The notes beneath the pieces are model-generated. The model saw only the letters and a list, made by a program, of their open reading frames with translations, searched no databases and was not told the DNA's origin. From the NCBI GenBank assembly GCA_964251675.1, contig CAXUKS010000014.1:1-64000 (forward strand): a stretch of DNA of 64,000 bases. Reading direction: 5' to 3'. This DNA comes from JANXMY01 sp964251675. GTDB lineage: Bacteria > Armatimonadota > Armatimonadia > Armatimonadales > Capsulimonadaceae. A program made the position numbers and the translations under genes. This document shows positions 15,411 through 23,085 of the stretch, one piece after another (position 1 is the stretch's first letter; each line of letters starts with the position of its first letter).

Positions 15411-16172
15411 TTATGCCGTCACCGACCGTGCGGCCCGCAGGAGCCACGCGGCGAGGGCGGCGCGGCGGCTTGCCATCTGCTCCTCGACTTCGGTGTGGGA
15501 CAAAGGCGCATCAGTGAGAAGCCCCGTGCCGTAGTTGGTGGCAAGGGAAACGCTGGCGTAGCGCAGGCCCGCCTCGCGGCACAGGATGGCTTCGGGCGCT
15601 CCGGTCATGCCGACCACGTCTGCGCCCCAGGACGCGAACAGCCGCACTTCGGCGGGCGTCTCGTAGCGCGGGCCGGAGACGCACAGGTAGGTCCCACGCG
15701 GGTGGAGGGTCAGCTCTTCGGGGGGCGGAGCGGTCTCTTGCAGCAGGGCGCGGAGAGTGGGGTCGTAGGGATGGACAAAGTCCGTGTGGCGCACCGCGCC
15801 GGGGGTCTCAAAGAACGTCACCGGCCCGGTTTTGGTGAAGTCCAGAAAATCGCTGAGGATCAGCGCATCGCCGGGCGCGACGGCCTGTTGCAACGAGCCG
15901 ACGGCGGTGGTGGCGAAGACGGCATCCACCCCGAGGTCACGCAGGGCGGCGATGTTGGCGCGGTGGTTGATCAGATGCGGCGGCAGAGTGTGGCCCGCGC
16001 CGTGCCGGGCGGCAAAGATCAGCGTGCGCCCGTCGCCGAGGTCGGCACGGGTGAGGGCCGCGTCGCCGTATTCAGTGGCCTGCGTGAACGGCGTTCCCGG
16101 CACGAGGGCATTGCCGAAGCCCGTGCCGCCGATGATGGCTATTTTGATGCTGCTGCCTGCTGTTGTTGACAA
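15411..16172 (-). CDS. mtnP: MTA/purine nucleoside phosphorylase family enzyme
   Basis: A 253-residue phosphorylase of the MtnP/PNP-I family, which splits methylthioadenosine or purine nucleosides with phosphate. Motifs: IAIIGGTGFG, ARHGAGHTLPPH, INHRANIAAL, GPRYETPAEVR and WGADVVGMTGAPEAIL. In true MTA phosphorylases the late motif has Asp residues (DYD); here it is TNYGTG, so a 6-oxopurine preference (MTI- or PNP-like) is possible. The start is TTG at 16172, with AGGAGAG 5 bases upstream. This start lies inside the -35 region of the divergent YfhO-like gene. Confidence 0.88.
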   Translation of the reverse strand: MSTTAGSSIKIAIIGGTGFGNALVPGTPFTQATEYGDAALTRADLGDGRTLIFAARHGAGHTLPPHLINHRANIAALRDLGVDAVFATTAVGSLQQAVAPGDALILSDFLDFTKTGPVTFFETPGAVRHTDFVHPYDPTLRALLQETAPPPEELTLHPRGTYLCVSGPRYETPAEVRLFASWGADVVGMTGAPEAILCREAGLRYASVSLATNYGTGLLTDAPLSHTEVEEQMASRRAALAAWLLRAARSVTA

Positions 16173-16194
16173 TTTCTCTCTCCTGGTGTACACT
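16166..16194 (+). promoter_or_regulatory. Promoter of the YfhO-like gene, apparently leaderless
   Basis: A perfect TTGACA (16166-16171), 17-base spacer and TACACT (16189-16194, 4 of 6). The expected +1 is at 16200-16202, where the GTG of the YfhO-like gene stands, so the mRNA would have no leader. The promoter overlaps the start codon and ribosome site of the divergent mtnP. Confidence 0.7.
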
Positions 16195-16201
16195 TTGCGC
16201 C

Positions 16202-18331
16202 GTGAGAGTTTCCCCCACGCCGTCGCAGTTACTCTATTCTACACTCCTGCGCCGCCTTTGCGTGCCGCTGGGCCTGCTGGGGCTGACGCTGATTTATTTC
16301 TGGCCGCAGGTAGTCGGCGGGCGGGCGCTGTACTGGGGCGACATCGGCCTGTACTTTCTGCCGATGCAGACGTTCCTGAAAACCAATCTCGCCGCCGGGC
16401 GCATTCCCCTCTGGAACCCGCTGATTATGTGCGGGACGCCCTATGTCGGCAATCCGCAGACATGGCCGCTGTACCCGTTCACCGCGCTTTTGGCCTTTAT
16501 GTCGCCCACCCAGTTTATCAACCTGACCGTCGCCGCACACGTCTGGCTGGCCGGGATGGGCACGTGTCTGTTTGCCCGCCGGGCGCTCGGATTGCCACGC
16601 GGCGCGGCGGCGCTGTCGGCGGTGACGTTCATGTTCGGCGGGCAGCTCGTGTCCAAAGAGCAGTTCCCGAACATGGTGCAGGCCGCCGCCTGGCTGCCCT
16701 GGGTGCTGTATGCCTTAGATGGCCTGCTCAGAAAGTGGCGCGTCCGCGACGCGCTTGTTTTGGGCCTGGTGCTGGGCTTGCAGCTTCTGGCCGCGCACGC
16801 GCAGATGGCGTTTTTAACGCTCTATCTGGCGGCGGCTTACGGGGTGTTTGTGGTGTGGGGAAGGAAGACAGAAGGGCAGGGGCAAGCCCTGCCCCTACTC
16901 CTCTCTGGCTCCCCATTATTGGGGCGGGGGGGCCTCCTCGCCCTTGCCTTCCTCGTCGCCGGGGGCCTGGCGATGGGGCAGATCCTGCCAACTCTGGCCC
17001 TGTTTCGAGACGCCGCCCGGCAGCACCTGGCGTTCAGCACGGTGAACCGCTTCTATCTGCCGCCCGATCAACTGACAAACTTTGTGCTGCCGAGCCTGCA
17101 TGGCAGTCCGTTCGCAGGCAACTGGACGGCGCAGGGCAACTTCTGGGAAACGTGCTGCTATGTCGGCGTGATTCCATTCGTACTGGCGATATGGGGAGAT
17201 TGGAAGAATAACGCGGCCCGGTTCTGGGCGGGCGTCTTCGGGGTCAGCCTGCTGCTGGCGCTCGGCGAGAATGGCCTGCTGTACTGGCTGGCCTACTGGG
17301 TGCTGCCAGGCTTTCGGGCCTTCCATGACCCCGCCCGCTGCCTGCTCCCGGCATGCTTTGCGCTGTCGCTGCTGGCAGGCTGCGGCGCGGCGCGGCTTCG
17401 CGTGAAGCGTATCTGGGCAATCGGTCTCCTGTGCCTGCTGGCATTCGCTGATCTCGCGCACTTCGGGCGGACGCTGTACCCGCTGGTCAATCCAAGCCTG
17501 CTGTCGCCGGTGTCGCCTAATGTGGCGCAGGTGCAGACGGACCCCGATGTGCGGGCGGGGCAGGCGCGGGTGCTGGCTCCCACGGAAGGGGTCTGGCTGC
17601 GGTTCACCAACTACAAAAGCTTTGGGCAGGACGCACCGAACTACCAAATGCTCTGGGCGGACACGCTGACGCCCAACTTGACCATGCTGGACGGCCTCCC
17701 AAACGCCTTCGGCTATGAGCCGGTCGCGCTGAAAAACGCGCAGGGCACGGCGGGCGGCGCGGCGCACGCCTTGGAAACCAAAGCCACTTTTGCAGAGCAG
17801 CAATCGGCGGCGGCGAACGCGGGGGCGCTGGGGGTCAAATATATCGCTCTGTGCCGCACCGACCCGCCCGACTCGGACCTGCTGGGGCTGCTTACTGTGC
17901 GCGAGGCAAAGACGCTGAAACCGCCAGCGCGGGTGTTTTTATGCCGCAACCTCCGCTGGCAGCCTCGGGCGCGTCTGGCAGGAGACAAGACGCCGGTGAC
18001 GCTGACCCAAAACGGCCCGGACCGGGTGACACTGACCTGGGACTCACCCCGCGCCGGGCGGCTGATATTGGCGGACACGAATGCCGCAGGCTGGGAAGCG
18101 ACACTGGACGGTCGGCCTGTTCCCATCCACGCTTACGGCGGCAGCCTGCGGGCATTAGACATCCAGACAGCAGGGCCGCATCGGGCCGAGTTTGTGTATG
18201 CGCCCGAAGCCTGGCGGCTGGGGCTGTATGTGTCTCTGCTGACGCTTTCGGCGCTGTGCGCGGCGGGTGCATTTGCCGCCGCAAGAAAGTTTACGCGCCG
18301 GGGAGGAATTCGCCTGCCTGCCGGTGAATAG
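16202..18331 (+). CDS. YfhO-like multi-pass membrane protein
   Basis: A 709-residue membrane protein of the YfhO (GT-C-like) group, linked in Bacillus to glycosylation of lipoteichoic acid. About 11-13 hydrophobic segments are followed by a soluble beta-rich C-terminal region and a last helix. Family-like landmarks are YWGDIGLYFLPMQ, GRIPLWNPLIMCGTPYVGNPQ, PGFRAFHDPARC and, near the end, SPRAGRLILADTNAAGWEAT. Residues ~219-246 are encoded by B- and A-type palindromes inserted in frame. GTG at 16202 is preferred from promoter position; the frame is open from 16163. Confidence 0.8.
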   Translation: MRVSPTPSQLLYSTLLRRLCVPLGLLGLTLIYFWPQVVGGRALYWGDIGLYFLPMQTFLKTNLAAGRIPLWNPLIMCGTPYVGNPQTWPLYPFTALLAFMSPTQFINLTVAAHVWLAGMGTCLFARRALGLPRGAAALSAVTFMFGGQLVSKEQFPNMVQAAAWLPWVLYALDGLLRKWRVRDALVLGLVLGLQLLAAHAQMAFLTLYLAAAYGVFVVWGRKTEGQGQALPLLLSGSPLLGRGGLLALAFLVAGGLAMGQILPTLALFRDAARQHLAFSTVNRFYLPPDQLTNFVLPSLHGSPFAGNWTAQGNFWETCCYVGVIPFVLAIWGDWKNNAARFWAGVFGVSLLLALGENGLLYWLAYWVLPGFRAFHDPARCLLPACFALSLLAGCGAARLRVKRIWAIGLLCLLAFADLAHFGRTLYPLVNPSLLSPVSPNVAQVQTDPDVRAGQARVLAPTEGVWLRFTNYKSFGQDAPNYQMLWADTLTPNLTMLDGLPNAFGYEPVALKNAQGTAGGAAHALETKATFAEQQSAAANAGALGVKYIALCRTDPPDSDLLGLLTVREAKTLKPPARVFLCRNLRWQPRARLAGDKTPVTLTQNGPDRVTLTWDSPRAGRLILADTNAAGWEATLDGRPVPIHAYGGSLRALDIQTAGPHRAEFVYAPEAWRLGLYVSLLTLSALCAAGAFAAARKFTRRGGIRLPAGE
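16857..16937. repeat. B-type plus A-type palindromes inside the YfhO-like gene
   Basis: GGGCAGGGGCAAGCCCTGCC (16874-16893) continues to CCCTAC, then the A-type arm 16907-16937 (GGCTCCCCATTATTGGGGCG and following). Both are read in frame as a Gly/Arg/Leu-rich stretch between two membrane segments. Confidence 0.8.
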
Positions 18332-18419
18332 CCCTGCCAGTACCGCCCTTCCGCGCTTCGGGCAACGCCGCCCCCCATTTTTCACACACGCGACTATCTT
18401 TTTGGAGGAACCTGTTTCC

Positions 18420-19664
18420 ATGCCTTTTTCTTTCACCGGCACGTCCCGATGCCTGCTTGCCGCCGCCGTTCTGGGCCTCACTCTGGCCGGGTGTGCCAAC
18501 AAAACTGACGGTGGCCCTGCCGGGGGCGGCACGCCCGGCAGCACCGCGACCGGCACGCCGATTATTGTCGGCGAATACGGCTCCATGACCGGCGCACAGG
18601 CGACCTTCGGAGCCTCCACCGATAAAGGAGTCCGCCTGGCTGTCGCACAGCTCAACGCGGCAGGCGGCATCGACACGCACCCTGTCCAGCTTGGCGCGAC
18701 CGGCAAAGTGGAAGACTCGGAAAGCCGCCCGGACGGCGCAGCCACAGCGGTCAAAAAGCTGATCACGCAGGACAAAGCCATCGCTATCTTAGGCGAAGTG
18801 GCCTCCAAAAACTCCATCGCCGCCGCGCCGATCTGCCAGTCCAACAAAGTGCCGATGATCTCACCGTCGTCCACCAATCCCAAAGTGACCGAGACCGGCG
18901 CATACATCTTCCGCATCTGCTTCATTGACCCGTTCCAAGGCACAGTCGGGGCCAAGTTCGCCCTGCAAAACTTGAAGGCCAAAACCGCCGCCGTGCTGTA
19001 CGATTCCACCAGCGACTACAGCAAGGGCCTGCAGGACTTCTTTATCAAGAGCTTCATACAGCAGGGCGGCAAAGTTGTTCTTGTTCGCACCTATGCCGCC
19101 GGGGACCCCGATTTCCGGTCGTCGCTGACGTCCATCAAGGCCGCCAGCCCCGACATATTGTATATCCCTGGCTACTACAACGAAGTCGGCACGATTGCCC
19201 GGCAGGCCCGCGAAATCGGCCTCAAAGTCCCCCTGCTCGGCGGCGACGGCTGGGAGTCTCCCTCGCTGATCAAAGGCGCGGGCGGGGCGGGCGGCGCTCT
19301 GGAAGGCTGCTACTTCACCGACCATAGCGGCCTCGACGAGACCGACCCAGTGGTCAAAAAGTTCGTGGAGTCCTACAAAGCCGCCAACAACGGCGAGACG
19401 CCCGACGCTTTGACCGCACAGGGCTACGATGCCGCGAATGTCCTGTTTGCGGCCATGAAGACCGCTGGCAAACCCGAGGGCGGCGACTACAACTCCGATG
19501 CCTACCGCGCCAAGCTGCGCGATGCCATTGCGGTCACCAAAGACTTCCACGGCGCGACCGGCACGATCACGCTGGACGCGGACCGCAACGCCAAAAAGGC
19601 TGCCGTAGTGCTTCAAGTCAAGGGTGACAGCTACAAAAACGTCATCGCCACATTCCAGCCGTAG
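18420..19664 (+). CDS. livK: Branched-chain amino acid ABC transporter, substrate-binding lipoprotein
   Basis: A 414-residue periplasmic-binding protein. The lipobox LAGC places the lipidated Cys at residue 25, after a basic and hydrophobic leader. The mature protein matches the LivK/LivJ (type I periplasmic binding) family: IIVGEYGSMTGAQATFG, GVRLAVAQLNAAGGI, VPMISPSSTNP and PALLGGDGWESP-like positions, ending with KDFHGATGTITLD. ATG at 18420 is preceded by TTTTTGGAGGAA; the frame is open further upstream but has no leader there. It is followed by a palindromic region and then livH. Confidence 0.93.
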   Translation: MPFSFTGTSRCLLAAAVLGLTLAGCANKTDGGPAGGGTPGSTATGTPIIVGEYGSMTGAQATFGASTDKGVRLAVAQLNAAGGIDTHPVQLGATGKVEDSESRPDGAATAVKKLITQDKAIAILGEVASKNSIAAAPICQSNKVPMISPSSTNPKVTETGAYIFRICFIDPFQGTVGAKFALQNLKAKTAAVLYDSTSDYSKGLQDFFIKSFIQQGGKVVLVRTYAAGDPDFRSSLTSIKAASPDILYIPGYYNEVGTIARQAREIGLKVPLLGGDGWESPSLIKGAGGAGGALEGCYFTDHSGLDETDPVVKKFVESYKAANNGETPDALTAQGYDAANVLFAAMKTAGKPEGGDYNSDAYRAKLRDAIAVTKDFHGATGTITLDADRNAKKAAVVLQVKGDSYKNVIATFQP

Positions 19665-19697
19665 GAGGCCCCCCCTCCCCAATTCTGGGGAGCCGGA
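19665..19697. repeat. A-type palindromic arm, copy 3, abutting the livK stop
   Basis: Starts at the base after the livK TAG and reads GGAGGCCCCCCCTCCCCAAT then TCTGGGGAGCCGG. It runs directly into the 46-bp inverted repeat. Confidence 0.8.
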
Positions 19698-19860
19698 GAC
19701 CTACCACCTTGTTCCCTCGTGCCTCGGTCACAGGGTCCTCTCTAAAGGGGAGATTCGGACATGGATAAGAGGCAACGGCCTTACGCTTACCAGGTCCTGA
19801 TCCTTCCTTTAGGAAGGACCCTGTGACCGAGGCACGAGGGAACAAGGTGGTAGGTCTCCG
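19694..19860. repeat. Perfect 46-bp inverted repeat (MITE-like) between livK and livH
   Basis: Bases 19694-19739 and 19815-19860 are exact reverse complements over 46 bp (outer ends CGGAGACCTACC and GGTAGGTCTCCG). The 75-base centre holds TCCTTCCTTTAGGAAGGA, which overlaps the start of the right arm and could form an alternative small hairpin. No open frame of use lies inside. It could be a miniature transposable element or, in RNA, a very stable stem that reduces livH expression relative to livK. Confidence 0.9.
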
Positions 19861-19890
19861 AAAGGCTTGTCGGATATTTTCTCACTCATC

Positions 19891-21000
19891 ATGCACGACC
19901 TTCCGCAACAACTGCTCATCGCCTTGCAGCTTGGCAGCATCTATGCGCTGATTGCCCTGGGTTACACAATGGTCTACGGCGTCCTGAAGCTGATTAACTT
20001 CGCGCACGGCGACGTCTACATGGTCGGCGCTTACGGCGGCATCGGCGCGGCGTGGCTCCTCGGAACCTGGCTGCCGCGTGTGGTGCATCTGCCCGCTGTA
20101 ATCCCCTCCCCGCTCGGCGCGGTGCTGGTGCTGCTCGGCACAATGACCCTCTGCGGCCTGCTGGGGCTGGTGATTGAACAGGCGGCCTACCGCCCCCTGC
20201 GAAGCCGGGCTTGGATCGCCCCGGCCATTTTCCTCGGCGCGGCCTGCGGCTATATCGGCTACAGCATCGCTGCGAACTCGAACCGGACGCCCGTGTCCTC
20301 GGCCTTCATCGGGATTGCCGCCTGGGGGGCGCTGGCGGCCCTGCTTTACACCACCCAGCGGCGGCGGGTGTCCACCAGCTCGTCGCGCCTGACCGCGCTG
20401 ATTACCGCCATTGGCATTTCGCTGTTTCTGGAAAACTTCGGCGGTCTGCCGCAGGTCTTCTCGCAGGATGCCCGGTTTTATCCAAACGACCCGCCCATTG
20501 CGTACCTGTCGCACACCGTAGAAACGGGATTGATCTTCGGCGTCTCGCTGGCCTTGATGCTCCTGCTGACCTATATCGTGACCCGGACGCGCATTGGCAA
20601 GGCCATCCGGGCGGTTTCCTATGACGCCGACGCCGCCGCGCTCATGGGCATCAACACCGATCAGGTGATTGCCTTCACCTTCGCCCTCGGCGCGGCCCTC
20701 GCTGGCGCGGCGGGCGTCCTGGTCTTCGGGCTGCAGCACACCAAGTTTGACCCCTATGTCGGCATTACCTACGGCCTCAAAGCCTTCGTCGCCGCCGTCC
20801 TGGGCGGCATCGGCAATATCCCCGGCGCGGTGCTGGGCGGCCTGATTATGGGCCTCGCCGAAACCCTGGTGGTCGCCTATGGCCCCCTCGTCGGCGTGGA
20901 CAGCACCTACCGCGACGCCGTGGCGTTTCTCTTGCTCATCATTATCCTGCTCTTCAAGCCCGCCGGACTCTTGGGTACGTTTGCGCCGGAGAAGGTGTAA
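19891..21000 (+). CDS. livH: Branched-chain amino acid ABC transporter permease LivH
   Basis: A 369-residue inner-membrane permease with about 8-9 hydrophobic segments. The hallmark IYALIALGYTMVYGVLKLINFAHGDVYM is present in pieces near the N-terminus, and GKAIRAVSYDADAAALMGIN and GIGNIPGAVLGGLIMGLAE near the C-terminus. It is longer than E. coli LivH (about 308) because of extra residues in the middle around 60-130. The ATG at 19891 gives a family-like start; a TTG at 19867 touches the inverted repeat. Works with LivK and LivM, and needs LivG/LivF ATPases not found here. Confidence 0.92.
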   Translation: MHDLPQQLLIALQLGSIYALIALGYTMVYGVLKLINFAHGDVYMVGAYGGIGAAWLLGTWLPRVVHLPAVIPSPLGAVLVLLGTMTLCGLLGLVIEQAAYRPLRSRAWIAPAIFLGAACGYIGYSIAANSNRTPVSSAFIGIAAWGALAALLYTTQRRRVSTSSSRLTALITAIGISLFLENFGGLPQVFSQDARFYPNDPPIAYLSHTVETGLIFGVSLALMLLLTYIVTRTRIGKAIRAVSYDADAAALMGINTDQVIAFTFALGAALAGAAGVLVFGLQHTKFDPYVGITYGLKAFVAAVLGGIGNIPGAVLGGLIMGLAETLVVAYGPLVGVDSTYRDAVAFLLLIIILLFKPAGLLGTFAPEKV

Positions 21001-21021
21001 CCTGACGGCAAAGGAGTAATA

Positions 21022-21717
21022 ATGGACGAATGGCAAATGATGTTCGCGCTAGTGCAAAGTATTACACGGACTAACCAAACGTTGCAGGAAAGCCTGAACC
21101 AAGTAGTTGCATTCACCCGTAGTAACCCGGCTGTATTTGATGAGCCGGAGTTTTGGGACCGTGTGCAGACCCATGATTTTCAGGCGGCGTTCGCTACCCT
21201 GACAGCATGGGCGAGACAAGGACTGGAAGCTCTTGCCCCAAGTCCAGGCTGGCAGTTTCTTTTGCTGGATTTGGGCGACTGCCCGGAAACGTTCTCCCTG
21301 TATCAACCTGGCAGCCAAGAACTCATGTCTGAGCAGAACTTTCGGGCTGTTCTATCAAGCAATTCAATAGTTGGCCCGTCAGATTTGGAAGAGGGTTTCG
21401 GACCAGAAGTAATCGACCCATTCAGTCATCTGTTCGGAGATGGCAGAGTCAATTTGAGTGATCACCACGTCAGCGAAATCGACGACCGAATTTTGGATTG
21501 GACGGACCATCCAAAGAAAGATTTTCACGGCAATAACGACTACCTGCTCTGGCTACTGCTGGGTTCGCTGGCCCTGGTCAAACCATTGCAGGACAAGAAT
21601 TATTGCAGGACAATTCTCCGGGGGCGTGAGAGGATATATTTGCTGCCAGGGTATGAGGAGATTTTCTTTTTCGCTGCCACTATCACCCGAGACGGTATTC
21701 TGTACGAGGCAGTTTGA
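21022..21717 (+). CDS. Hypothetical protein between livH and livM
   Basis: A 231-residue soluble, acidic protein with no signal peptide, beginning MDEWQMMFALVQSITRTNQ. A late hydrophobic stretch (YLLWLLLGSLALVKPL) is probably a buried helix. AAAGGAG lies 5 bases before the ATG, one of the better ribosome sites in the window. Base composition is visibly more AT-rich than livH or livM. No family is recognised. Its place inside a transporter operon suggests either an insertion or an accessory role. Confidence 0.75.
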   Translation: MDEWQMMFALVQSITRTNQTLQESLNQVVAFTRSNPAVFDEPEFWDRVQTHDFQAAFATLTAWARQGLEALAPSPGWQFLLLDLGDCPETFSLYQPGSQELMSEQNFRAVLSSNSIVGPSDLEEGFGPEVIDPFSHLFGDGRVNLSDHHVSEIDDRILDWTDHPKKDFHGNNDYLLWLLLGSLALVKPLQDKNYCRTILRGRERIYLLPGYEEIFFFAATITRDGILYEAV

Positions 21718-21737
21718 CGATTTCTATATCACCCGAC

Positions 21738-22937
21738 ATGAGTAAGACCATCACACAATCAAATATTAAGCCCCCAACGGCGAACGACAAGCCGCGCCCG
21801 CTGTGGATGAGGCTCGGCAGCGTGGTACTGCTGGTTCTCGCCCTGCTTTTGGTAGACCACCTGCTGTACAAGCCGGACCGGGTGGCATATGACCAGTACA
21901 AGGAAGATGTGGAGATCAAGTGCGGGCTGGCGATTATTCTGGCGGTCGCGCTGAACATCGTCAACGGCTTTACCGGGCAGTTTTCGCTGGGGCATATCGG
22001 GTTCTATATGATCGGAGCCTATGTTGGGGCGGCGGTGTCCACCTATGGGCACGCGGTGCTCTTTCCGGGGCTGCCCACCGACGGCTCGCCGGTGCCGCTG
22101 GCGCAGACGGTGTGGCCCATCCTGGTGACCTGTCTGGCCGGGGGGCTGTCGGCGGCGGCGGTGGGCTGGCTGGTCGGGCTGCCGTCGCTTAGGCTGCGAG
22201 GGGACTATCTGGCGATTATCACGCTGGGCTTCGCGCAGATTATTCTGGTGGTCATCCGAAACATCAAGGCCGTAGACGGCGCGACGGCGTTCACGGGGCT
22301 GCCGGTGGCGAGCCAGAGCCAAAATCTGGCGCATATCGGGACGCCGCATTTGACCAGCCTGTTCTGGGTCTTTTTAGTCGCCGCGCTGGTCATCTGGGTG
22401 GCGTGGAGTTTGCGGTTTTCGTCGCATGGGCTGGCGTTCCTGGCGGTGCGCGAGGACGAGATCGCCGCCGAGGCGATGGGGATCAACACAACGCGCTACA
22501 AAGTGCTGGCGTTTGTCCTGAGCGCGTTCTTTACCGGGGTGGCCGGGGCGCTGTACGCGCATTATCAATCGTCGCTGTCCAATGAGTCGTTTCGCTTTGA
22601 GCGGTCAATTGACACGGTGGTCATGGTAGTGCTAGGCGGCCTCGGAAGCATCAGCGGCGTGACCATCGCGGCGGTTTTGCTGACGGTCTTGCCCGAAGCC
22701 CTGCGCCCGATTTCCGAGTACCGGCTGGTGGTCTACCCGCTGCTGCTGGTGATTTTGATGCTGACCCGTCCGCAGGGCATCTTTGGGCGTAAGGAGGTGG
22801 GCCGGGCCTGGCTGGTAGGCCAGGTGAGTGCCGTGCGTGGCTGGTTCCATCGCCGCCCGCCGCCCGGCGGTGTGCCGGAGATGGAAACCGGGCGGGATGT
22901 GATGACGACGGCGCGGGACCGGGATGAAGAGGTGTAA
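21738..22937 (+). CDS. livM: Branched-chain amino acid ABC transporter permease LivM
   Basis: A 399-residue permease with roughly 9-10 hydrophobic segments. Landmarks: ALNIVNGFTGQFSLGHIGFYMIGAYV in the first half, LRLRGDYLAIITLGFAQIILVV, RFSSHGLAFLAVREDEIAAEAMGIN, and VMVVLGGLGSISGV, all typical of LivM. The ATG at 21738 is 20 bases after the stop of the unknown gene; no Shine-Dalgarno is seen. It is followed by a convergent palindromic region and the giant secreted gene, so no livG or livF follows. Confidence 0.93.
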   Translation: MSKTITQSNIKPPTANDKPRPLWMRLGSVVLLVLALLLVDHLLYKPDRVAYDQYKEDVEIKCGLAIILAVALNIVNGFTGQFSLGHIGFYMIGAYVGAAVSTYGHAVLFPGLPTDGSPVPLAQTVWPILVTCLAGGLSAAAVGWLVGLPSLRLRGDYLAIITLGFAQIILVVIRNIKAVDGATAFTGLPVASQSQNLAHIGTPHLTSLFWVFLVAALVIWVAWSLRFSSHGLAFLAVREDEIAAEAMGINTTRYKVLAFVLSAFFTGVAGALYAHYQSSLSNESFRFERSIDTVVMVVLGGLGSISGVTIAAVLLTVLPEALRPISEYRLVVYPLLLVILMLTRPQGIFGRKEVGRAWLVGQVSAVRGWFHRRPPPGGVPEMETGRDVMTTARDRDEEV

Positions 22938-23085
22938 GAACCCCTCCCCGTCGCTTCGCGCCGATTGGAACAAATGCGAAGCATACCCTCCCCTGTTAGG
23001 GGAGGGTGAGGATTAGGAGGGTGTTCGCAGGCTGGCCTCATGCCTGTTGGTCTTAATCTTAACCCTCCCCTAACAGGGGAGGGGT
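22938..23085. repeat. D-type inverted repeat between convergent livM and giant gene
   Basis: ACCCTCCCCTGTTAGGGGAG.. (22985-23007) and ACCCTCCCCTAACAGGGGAG.. (23062-23084) are each palindromic and are reverse complements of each other. The right arm ends at the stop codon of the giant gene and the region begins right after livM. It probably acts as a two-way transcript end. Confidence 0.8.
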
